Shown: one piece after another, positions 49,947-58,704 of the stretch
Layout: the number at the start of each line of letters is the position of its first letter
How positions within the stretch are numbered: the first letter of the stretch is position 1
Assembly (NCBI GenBank): GCA_037501455.1
Contig: CM074856.1
Span: 88,610,001 to 88,674,000, forward strand
Source: Lantana camara
Taxonomy: Eukaryota; Streptophyta; Magnoliopsida; Lamiales; Verbenaceae
Direction: 5' to 3'
Length of the DNA stretch: 64,000 nt
Translations under genes and position numbers: made by a program
The notes under the pieces: generated by a model
Database searches by the model: none
The model's input: the letters and a program-made list of their open reading frames with translations, nothing else
Told to the model about the DNA's origin: nothing

Positions 49947-51348
49947 ATGCCTCCCCGAAGACACCATCGGTGAGATAGATCTCCGGAACATCGTCATCAC
50001 TGAGATCATTCTCCGCACTTGGAAAACAACAATCCACCACCTCCACCTCAAATGGATCCCGGGAACTTTATGGAAAGATTGGCCGTATTTTTGGAACAAA
50101 GGGCTCAGGAAAGGAATAATGCACCTCCGGTCGGGAATCATGGAGGAAATGCTATCACTGCTCTACTTCGGGAATTTAAAAATTAGAATCCACCGGTTTT
50201 CATTGGTGGGAATGATGTGCAAGCCGAGGAGTGGCTAATCCAGACAAATCGGGTATGGCGCCTCATTCCTTGTGACCCGATGGACAAGCTACAGTGCACT
50301 CTTATCATGATACAGGGATAGGCCTACAGTTGGTGGACTAGCACTCAGATTAAGTTGGAAGCTTCCGGGGAAGAGATTACTTGGGATATCTTTGAACAAG
50401 AATTCAAGAACAAATATATCCCTAAGGCTACGAGAAGCCGAAGGTTGAGAGAATTTATGGATTTGAAACAAGGGAGTATGTCTGTTACTGATTATATCAA
50501 CGAGTTTGAGAGACTCTCCCGTTATGCCCCTAATATCGCCAATGACGATGAAGCGAAGGCCTCTCAGTTTCTCCAAGGACTACGGGGGGATATGAAAGAT
50601 GCTTTGGAAGCAGCTAATACGAGTACGTGGGCGAAAGTAGTTGATAAGGCTCTAAAGGTTGAAGAGAGAGTGGTTGTGAGGAGGAGAACTTCACATTCAG
50701 GGCAAGGGTCCAGCTCAGGGACTATGAATAAGTTTGGAAAAAGGCCAGCCTTTCAAACTTTTCAACAGGCTAAGCCTCAGAACAAATCATTCAGACCAGC
50801 GGGACCCACTCAAGCCAAGCAACCATTAGCCCTTCCGGCTCCACCTAAAGTGCAATGTACCTACTGCAAGGGTCCTCACCACGTGGATAATTGCTTTAGA
50901 CTTCATAAAAGGTGTTTCATTTGTGGAGCACCGGATCATATGATGAACACGTGTCCGAAGAAGAAAGATAATCCGAGGCTCGCAATTCCAACTAGGGCGT
51001 ATGCGTTAGGAGTGGAGGAGGAGCAAGCTGTGGATGTCGACCCAAACGCGGTGATCGAAGGTACTATAAGCATCCATGGCACTACATTACATGCATTATT
51101 TGATCCCGGGGCCACTCATTCCTTTTTTTTTCGGGGATATTGCTATTTCTATGAGCTTGCCCGTTTCCTTGTGTGCGCATGATTATGTGGTTAGCTCTCC
51201 TCTAGGTGGTAGATTAGTAACTTGCAGGGTTTTTCGGGGTTGTCCAATTAGCTTTGAAGGCCGAGTCTTTCTGGTAGATTTGATTGGGATGCCTATGCAG
51301 AGGTTTGATGTTATTTTGGGGATGGATTGGTTGTATGGGTATGGGGCT
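49947..51348 (+). pseudogene. Gypsy gag-protease of element K, four stops and a frame shift
   Basis: From ATG 49947 (MPPRRHHR) one frame carries a plant Gypsy gag (NPPVFIGGNDVQAEEWL, FEQEFKNKYIPKATR, LQGLRGDMKDAL) and zinc motifs at about 50855-50955 (CTYCKGPHHVDNC and CFICGAPDHMMNTC). Stops are TGA at 49971 and 50001 and TAG at 50184 and 50319. The aspartic protease follows (LFDPGATHSF, where the usual Ser/Thr is Pro, near 51100), then a run of T around 51121-51130 shifts the frame and the protease continues (CPISFEGRVFLVDLIGM, FDVILGMDWL). LTR L cuts it at 51349. The zinc pair and DWL block suit chromovirus-like elements (inference). Confidence 0.88.
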
Positions 51349-51946
51349 TGTAACGCCCCAGTTTTTCAGTTTTAATAATGTGGCGTAATTGTTTATAAAT
51401 TGCGCGATTTAATTATTTAATTATATGATTAATTGTTTATAAATGTTTATATTTGATTTAAACTATAAACTATTGTTATTTTAATTTAATTCATTTTATT
51501 TTACTTTGATACTTAGTGTTTAAATTCTTAATTAAGGTTTCATGTTACCTTAACTATTTTGGTAATTTCGTTAATTAATTTAAACATGTTATTAGTTGGC
51601 TTTAATTTATTTAAAATGGAATTTAAGTTTTAGTAATTAATTTATAACGTTATGAATTCATTTTGCGCATGAGTGTTCTATTTGTACTTCGTTCATATTT
51701 GTAATGATATCGGATTGGTATGGAATTTTAGTATGTCGTAAATATGTGTGTTATGAACATGCCTTTATGCTCGGTTTATGTTTTCGGATTCATTTGATGC
51801 GTTAACGAATTTAATTTTGATTGTGGAACCAAATCGGGGGCTAACGAGCAATTAGCGCACCCTTGGTTCTGTACGTGATATCTTGAGCTCGGGAATTCGG
51901 ATTCGAATTCCGACACCTCCGTTGCCTTCGTATCGACGATTCGGAG
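51349..51946 (+). repeat. Gypsy LTR L, partial (same family as E)
   Basis: Starts TGTAACGCCCCAGTTTTTCAG, the reverse complement of the right end of LTR E. It includes the GGAATTCG/CGAATTCC dyad at 51892-51911 and breaks off at 51946, where a copy of the 34422 region begins. Confidence 0.85.
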
Positions 51947-54900
51947 ACAATTAAAACATAGATAAAGAAATTCAAACACACGCAGAGTTAATTAAATAAT
52001 CATCTAATCGCATGGAAACAGCATCGTATCTTGCTTCGAAAATGCAGGGAGTTACACCCTTCCCCCCTTAAGAGAACCTGGTCCCCAGGTTCCACTACTG
52101 AGCTGGAAAAGCTTCGAGTTGCTAGTGCCTTAACCCTTCTCGAGGAATTGCGTAAAGCATAGCTTCCGTTGTGAAGTTTACTCTCATTGTCTTTACTGAA
52201 CCTTTCTCGCGATGTCTCGTTGTCATTGAGATCTATTTGAGTATGGGACCGTTGTTTTCATCAATTTGTTCGATCATTCCCATAAGACGACTAGTTATTA
52301 CTGCACTCAACTTCGCTGCCGTTGTAAAATCGTCGCTTGCAGACCGTAGCCGGGACAACGCGTGTCGTACCCACAACAAACAAGAGAGAGTCCCATCTCT
52401 CAACACGGAGAAGGCTTAGTTCTCCTCTTCTTCCGATGTGGGACAAGCACTTTGAGCTTTACAATCCTTTGTAACAGCCCGAAAACCCGCCTGTCGATAT
52501 TGTCCGCTTTGGTGGGCTAAGCGACACCACCCTCACGGTTTTGTTTCTCCTATTGGTATTTAAACCCAAAGGTGCCCAGCCAGGAAAAGGCCTCAACAAG
52601 GAAGAGGTATCCATTCCCTTATAAGGAAGGCTTAGTTCTCCTCTTCTTCCGATGTGGGACAAGCACTTTGAGCTTTACAATCCACCCCCCCATAAGGGCC
52701 CAGCGTCCTCGCTGGCACACCGGACCGGGTCCCAGCTCTGATACCATTTGTAACAGCCCGAAAACCCGCCTGTCGATATTGTCCGCTTTGGTGGGCTAAG
52801 CGACACCACCCTCACGGTTTTGTTTCTCCTGCTGGTATTTAAACCCAAAGGTGCCCAGCCAGGAAAAGGCCTCAACAAGGAAGAGGTATCCACCCCCTTA
52901 TAAGGAAGGCCTCAAAGTGCTTGTCCCACATTGGAAGAAGAGGAGAATTAAGCATTCCTTATAAGGGGGTGGATACCTCTTCCTTGTTGAGGCCTTTTCC
53001 TGGCTGGGCACCTTTGGGTTTAAATACCAGCGGGAGAAACAAAACCGTGAGGGTGGTGTCGCTTAGCCCACCAAAGCGGACAATATCGACAGGCGGGTTT
53101 TCGGGCTGTTACAGGACACGTGTCTCACACGTGTATATATATATTGTATGTGTTAAATAATTAATGTGTTAATTATTTAATGGACTATGGTTTAATTTTT
53201 GAATTAAAATGAACGTCTTATTTTGGAGAAATTAATCTATTTAATTAATTATGAATTAATTAATTAGATAAATAAGTTATTTATTAATTAATAAATAAGT
53301 TATTTATTAATTAATAAATAAAGTATAATATTATCCAAAAGGGTTTTGGATATTTTAGCTCTCTTAAAAGTTGATTTGGATTAGAATTCAAAATCAAGGT
53401 TTGGAATTACTTGATGATCAAGTAATAAGAGAGAGGGACCAAATCCTTAGTCCAATAGGACTAGGTTTCGGCCGCCCCTCCCTTTGCTATATAGGGGAGC
53501 TCGAGCTCCCCTTAAGATTGATAATTTCTTTTGGTTCATGTGTTGAACACCATCCTTTCTCCAAGATAAAATAAACCCTAGGTTAAGCCTAAACATTAAC
53601 TAGAGAACTAGCATCCTTACTAGTTAGATTGTAGTCAAGTTGGCGGACTATCTCTACAGAGCTTCAAGTTAGAAGTTTTTTAAAGATTCGAGCTTTACCA
53701 AGGAGAGGGGATCAAGCTGCGAGAAGAGCGTTCTTGGGTGGCTTGAAATGCTTCAAGAAAGATTATTTAAAAGTAAGTTTCTTTACCTTACGAATTTGGA
53801 TTCATGATTGCGAGTTTCGATCCTTTTGTTGGAAAATTTTTAAATTTCCGCTGCTTTCTGATTCCGTTTTTCCAACAGGAGGAATTGGGAGGGAGAGAGT
53901 GTGATTTTGTGTCTTGAAAATGAATCTCTAAGGGGTACTTATAGGTAGGAATTAGGAACCTTAGGGCAATTTTCTGAGAATATAGAAGAGATGTGGAAGA
54001 TCTCTAACCCACACATTTGTATGGAATTTTTGTAGGAAATGTGGAAATCTCTAAATCACACAAATGTAGGGAATTTTTGTAGGAAATGTGGTTCACTTCA
54101 CATATTTAGACTTTCTATGTTTAGAAAGGTGAGGTCATGAAAGATGTCATAGGGAATAAAAATAAATATAAAATAATGTAAAATTTATTCAAGAGTCGAG
54201 AGACGAGAACTTGGAGTGGTAAAAATAATGAAATGATGAGTGAAAAATAAGCTTCGTTATGATTATAAATGTGGACCGTTTAGGTTTTTCGTTTGCAAGT
54301 TATAAACGTTAGAGGTGATGAAAATCATGATCAAATTATATGAACAAAGCTATGATAAGTTTAAAGGTTGGGAAAAATTATCATAGTTGGAGAAAAAATC
54401 ATGAAACGTTTTAAGTATAATTTTGAATTAAATGAAAGCTAATCGTTTATGATAAAATGATAATTTTAAAAAGGGAAAAATATTTATAAAATATGCTATG
54501 GTTGAAATCAAGTTTCGGTAAATGTATGAAAATTCATAAAATAATCCAATGATTGTTTTGACTATAATATTGAATATCAAAAAGTGAACGAATAAAAAGT
54601 TGTTTACGGTTGGAATATCTAAGGTTTTTAGACGGTTTTTAGGATGGGAATCATGGTTCACGGAAAATGTTAAAATCCTCAAAATAATGTGAAGATTCAT
54701 TTGGTTATAATATTGGGTAGGAAAAAGTGTTCCGGGGAATAAACTAAAATTTAGGAAAAATCTAGGGTTTTAGGGGTATTTTTGCAATTTTTGACCTAAA
54801 ATTGTAGGAATGAGTTTTGAGACATAAGTAGGGAATTCAGGTGCTAGAAAGAGATAAATACTGGACTTCTAAGATTCTATGAGAAGGGTACCAAGATACA

Positions 54901-55795
54901 TGCTAAATAAAGGAAAGAATTTAAATACGAACTTCTTAAATAGAAATATAAAATATAGAGGCACATAAATCACATAAGTATGCAATGCATGAAGAGAGTA
55001 AATAGGGATCGAGATTATAAACGCTTCTGGATCAACCCTTTACTTACCTTTCCCAACTTGGCCCTGACTACAACTGTTACATTTATTATGTAATTTAATT
55101 GTTTTATTTGTAAATACGTGACGTTGCATGCCTAATGTGCTTATATGAACTTTATTTTAAGTTATTCGTTGCCTTAGAACTTGTTTATTAAGTGTTTGGA
55201 TTCAAAAGTCCACTTATTTGAAGATTAGGAACCTAACCGGGATTAGGGTCTATGAGCCATTTCTTGGCTAATTGAGCTGAGGGATTCAAATTCGAATTTC
55301 GACTTCTCCAATTGATTTGTTTCGAAGATTCGGGTCCAATGGAACTAGCCTCACCTTTTTCTGGAACCGTTTGACCTTTCTATCATTTTAATTTCTAACC
55401 GTTTGAACCGAACCAGTCGTGAACTGAACCGAATCGGTTTTTTTAGCCTTTAAACCGGACCAACCCTCCTTTCATCCCCATATACTTCATCTCGTGCCTT
55501 AGAGGGAGAGAAGAGAAGAGAATTAACCCTATTCACTGTAGCACCCCGCACGTGGGATACCACATCCCCCGCACTAAGACCCAAACCCGAATACGAAATA
55601 AAAGTCCGTACCCAAGTCCAATTCGTAGCGAATGGGAGACTAACACACATACTAGGATAGGTGGAGCTAAAACGGACTCAGAGTGCACAAAAGTAAACAA
55701 ATATCAATCACAACAACAAAATAGCGGAAGCAATACCAACTATACACCACCTAGAGTCAAGAGGTCAATTAGATACATATACAGGATACAGTTTC
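51947..55795. repeat. Second copy of 34422-38668 (segmental duplication)
   Basis: It begins ACAATTAAAACATAG as at 34422 and continues through the same junctions: end of LTR G (to 52056), element G interior (52057-52409), TRIM array (52410-53113), Copia LTR F (53114-53877), LTR D (53878-55081), LTR H (55082-55536) and LTR I (55537-55795). Substitutions run near 1 percent in the D-H part and somewhat more in the G part. It lacks ~422 bp of TRIM array and has a ~22-bp extra AT repeat near 53280. The Tat element interrupts it at 55796. Confidence 0.9.
52470..53113 (-). mobile_element. TRIM array, second copy
   Basis: LTR (52470-52679), 69-bp interior (52680-52748), truncated LTR (52749 to ~52910) and inverted LTR (to 53113, plus orientation). 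It has the same ends as the array at 34889-36010 but one fewer LTR-interior unit. It is followed by GGACA, the unmutated form of the target duplication. Confidence 0.85.
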
Positions 55796-57036
55796 TGATC
55801 CGGCCCAAAAATGGTTTAGCTGAGTTAGAGGTCTAAGTGGCAATCTCGGGTCGATCAGTCAAGAATTTGTAACGTGGGCTCTTTAATCGATCTGAAAACA
55901 CTTGAAACAAACGTGAGCTCAAAGGCCAAATTGGGGACTTGGGGTTGGACCCAAGTTTGGCACTCCAACGCTCAAGTCAGTGGGAGAATTTTAGAGAGAG
56001 AAATAAATGCTGAGAAGCGAAATAAATGCTCTTAAAATTGCTTACCAACTACTGTTCAAGACTTGGTATTTATAGTCAGGAGCATTTAACACAGTAGTGC
56101 GTGTACCGCGGCTATGCATTAAATGCTCTGCAGTCGATCGGTTCGTTTGTCGGACGCCTGAGCGGGTGCCTCGCGGTCGAGTGTACTTCGTTTCCCTTTT
56201 GGGCGTAGACACGTACCAAAAGCATTAAATGCACTGTAGCGCATCTGGCCGTGGTGAATAGGGGAGTTACACGTGTCCCGACAAAGATGCTTTATGGCAT
56301 CTTATCGTCGAGTGATGTATGATCTCGATCCGAGAGATCGAGGTCAGGCGGGTCGCGATGAAGCATGTCCGTAGTGAGGAACCCGTTAGCGGGATCGAGT
56401 TTGACCCCAACCCTTGCGGGATAGGGACGCTTCATGCGTGGTTCCCATGCAGGAACAAGGATGGACCGCCCGTTGCGGATTGTGGGACCGGATCGATAAA
56501 TTGAGGCGCAGGGCATCGGATCGATCCCCTAAGGCGTATGGGATCGGATCGATCCATTGAGCCTAGGGACCGGACCTGTCGTCCCTCAAGGCGTAGGGGA
56601 TCGGTTCGATCCCTTGAGGCGTAATGGATCGGATCGATCACAAGGGTGTATGGGATCGGATCGATCCCTTGAGCCTAGGGACCGACCCATCGTCCCTCAA
56701 GGCGTAGGGGATCGGATCGATCCCTTGAGGCGTAAGGGATCGGATCGATCCGTAGGGTGTATGGGATTGGATCGGTCCCTTGAGCCTTGGGATCCGTTCG
56801 ATCCGCTCTCGGGAAAGGGATCGATTCGATCCCTAGTGCCTAGGGACCGGATCCGTCGTTTCTTGAGGAGTCGATCATAATCAGGGTTAGGGATCGAACT
56901 TGATCCGTTACGGCGTAGGGGATCAGTTTCGATCCGTTGATCCGTTGGCGCGGGGACCGTGGTCCGCTTGAGGTGGCGAGATGTCCACGTGGCTTCCTCT
57001 AAGGCGTGCCACGTGGCTCGACCATTTTATGCCACA
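55796..57036 (-). repeat. 3' LTR of the Tat element (1241 bp)
   Basis: Runs TGATCCGGCCC to TTATGCCACA, followed on the right by the polypurine tract. The half next to the polypurine tract is packed with GGATCGGATCGATCC-like palindromes and ~112-bp tandem repeats (56537-56770). TATTTATAG near 56069-56077 (TATAAATA on the minus strand) may be the LTR TATA box. Confidence 0.85.
56537..56800. repeat. ~112-bp tandem repeat with GATC palindromes
   Basis: Units start at 56537, 56649 and 56760 (the third partial), each reading TATGGGATCGGATCGATCC, then TTGAGCCTAGGGACC and CTCAAGGCGTAGGGGATCGG. The palindrome GGATCGATCC or close forms appear about ten times across 56470-56960. Confidence 0.85.
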
Positions 57037-57053
57037 TCAGAGGCCCCCCAAAT
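57037..57053 (-). other. Polypurine tract of the Tat element
   Basis: In element sense TTTGGGGGGCCTCTGA abuts the LTR start TGTGGCATAAAA. This fixes the minus orientation of the element. Confidence 0.85.
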
Positions 57054-57142
57054 TACCGGCGTGAATTTTCACGGGGGTAATTTTCATTGCTTCGGTCCAG
57101 GCCTCCGCGTCTCGGTATGGCGAGTTCGGTCTTTGAGGCAGT

Positions 57143-57301
57143 AATGACAACATCGTTTCGCGCCTCGAGGAAGAGCCGCACGATCTTCCATGTGTGACAA
57201 TGACATCGTTTCGCGCATCGAGGAAAAGCTGCGCGGTCTCCCGTAGGTGATAATGACCGGGTCGCGCACTTCGAGGAGCCACTTTTCCTCCCCTATAAAT
57301 A
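57143..57301 (+). promoter_or_regulatory. Probable promoter of the antisense gene: three ~54-bp repeats and TATA
   Basis: Three imperfect repeats start at 57143, 57199 and 57252 (each AATGAC, then a TCGCGC block and TCGAGGA). They end at a TATA box, TATAAATA at 57294-57301, preceded by CTCCCC. The first ATG of the gene is at 57471, 170 bp downstream. The layout suggests a pol II promoter firing away from the 3' LTR. Activity is inferred. Confidence 0.6.
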
Positions 57302-57470
57302 AGTGGGCACCCCCCTTCTCATTTCATACCCTCTTGCTCAACTTAATCGATCCATTCCTTCCTTCATTCACTTCGGTTTCGAGCAGCAAACATTCATTCC
57401 TAAGGCGAAAGGAGAAAGGTAATTTTGTCGACTCTTCGATCCCTTTTTGTTCCTTCTTAGCGAGAGAAAA

Positions 57471-58451
57471 ATGTCAAGAGGGCCGTATATGTGTGTAGTC
57501 TCTGATGAGAGCGAGGTGGAGGAGCCGTTCACCCCATCCGCAGGTTGCTCCGTTTCATCGGGCGGTGTTCCACCGATGCCCAATATGGATTTTGGGTCAT
57601 TCTTTGATTCTTCCGACGAGATACGGGTTCAGGAATTCCGGGCAAGCCGTGGCCTGGCTTCGACCTCGAGACCCCAACGCCGGATCGAGGAAGCAGATGA
57701 AGACGAGGAAGAGGAAGAGGAAGAGGGGCTGGAGGAGGGTACTTCCGGTCAACCCCAGGGGCGGTCTGGGCATATCTACCGTACTTTATCCGACGTCGCC
57801 CGGAGGCCGTCGACATTATCGGGCAAAGAATTCCGAGAGGTTCGTAATTGGTGTATTGTGATGCCCGAGGGTGTCATGGCTCGGTTGCCCTTTGACGAGG
57901 AGACGGTAGGGGCCCCCCAATCCGAACATGCTTTCGACCTGTACCACGCGACAATGAAGTACGGTTTCCGATTTCCGACCCACCCGTTGGTGTCGACTTT
58001 CCTCGACCGAGTGAATCTGTATCCGGCTCAGCTTGTACCGAACTCCTACGCTTTGATATATAGTGCGATCATCATTATTAAGTGTTTGGGGTTCGAGGCC
58101 CGGTTCGAGGATTTTGGAGAGTTTTTACTGCTTGTCAACTCCCCCAAGTCTGGGGTCGGCTACTATTACCTCCAAGCCAGGTCGGGTCGGAAACTTGTGG
58201 AAATCCCGGTTACCTCTCACGGGCTTGGTTGGAAGGAAAGATATTTCTTCATCGATTGCTCAATGCCTCTTCCCTTCCGCTCGACCTGGACTACCACGGA
58301 ACCCAAAAAGCTCCCGACAAGGAAAAGCGCTTGGCTTCACAAGAAGCGGGTTTTCGAGCTCCTAACCAGCCTGGGCCCACTCGATCCCGAGTACTTGACG
58401 AGGACGGGGCACTTGGTCGAGGCGGGTTTGGTCCCGGGGACGAGGTTATGA
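57471..58451 (+). CDS. Antisense-ORF protein, 'putative gypsy type transposon' domain, N-terminal part
   Basis: 326 codons from ATG 57471 (MSRGPYMCVVSDESEVEEP); an in-frame ATG 24 bp upstream is also possible, but it precedes a TTCTTAG that looks like an intron end. After a disordered start and a run of acidic residues comes a hydrophobic block (LPFDEETVG...FDLYHATMKYGFRFPTHP...SYALIYSAIIIIKCLG) of the kind annotated as Transposase_28 / putative gypsy type transposon. In spite of that name it has no transposase catalytic motif. It is encoded against pol, as in other Tat elements. Its function is unknown. The frame is open while pol beside it is broken. The stop at 58449-58451 may be a true end, or an unspliced intron or frame shift before the next exon. 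Confidence 0.75.
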   Translation: MSRGPYMCVVSDESEVEEPFTPSAGCSVSSGGVPPMPNMDFGSFFDSSDEIRVQEFRASRGLASTSRPQRRIEEADEDEEEEEEEGLEEGTSGQPQGRSGHIYRTLSDVARRPSTLSGKEFREVRNWCIVMPEGVMARLPFDEETVGAPQSEHAFDLYHATMKYGFRFPTHPLVSTFLDRVNLYPAQLVPNSYALIYSAIIIIKCLGFEARFEDFGEFLLLVNSPKSGVGYYYLQARSGRKLVEIPVTSHGLGWKERYFFIDCSMPLPFRSTWTTTEPKKLPTRKSAWLHKKRVFELLTSLGPLDPEYLTRTGHLVEAGLVPGTRL

Positions 58452-58704
58452 AATTTCCACTTCGGTGAGCCTTCGCCTCAGGCCGGACCCGCCCGATCGG
58501 GTTACGTGCCAAACGCTCGTCATTGGGATCGAACTCGATCCGACACCGGCATCGAGTCGATGTCGACCCATTTGGGGTCGGATCGAGTTGATCCGTTTTT
58601 TGCGGATCGTGTTTGAATTCTAGCCTCTATATATACATATATTCAGCGCCCTTCTCTTTTAAGGTACTAATCGATCCATCTCTGCAGGTCTGCATATCTT
58701 AGCC
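58452..58704 (+). other. Probable intron or spacer in the antisense gene
   Basis: It contains GTGAGC at 58465 and CTCTGCAG at 58680-58687, good donor and acceptor forms, and GATC-rich sequence. I could not find a donor/acceptor pair that keeps the reading frame across both flanking ORFs, so the join is unresolved. Confidence 0.4.

Larger units (their letters stand above)
46801..51348 (+). mobile_element. Gypsy element K, 5' LTR to protease, truncated
   Basis: A plus-strand element: 5' LTR, initiator-tRNA primer site, gag and protease, then interruption at 51349 by LTR L. It is inserted in the gag of element I; ATACA (46796-46800) is the expected left target duplication. The pol region and 3' LTR would lie beyond the later insertions, outside the window. 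Confidence 0.85.

Noticed and set aside
37301..54700. Conserved 90-codon ORF seen twice (37301-37573 and 54428-54700)
   Set aside because: The two copies are segmental duplicates of LTR D; the AT-rich frame is not kept as an ORF in the related LTR A.
57529..57816. Minus-strand and alternative-frame ORFs over the antisense gene, for example 57529-57816 and 59575-60039
   Set aside because: They mirror the codon pattern of the plus-strand exons and have no motif or independent start signals.
57471..58451. A DNA transposase gene
   Set aside because: The domain's common name says transposase, but there is no DDE or other catalytic motif, and the gene lies antisense to pol within a Tat retrotransposon.
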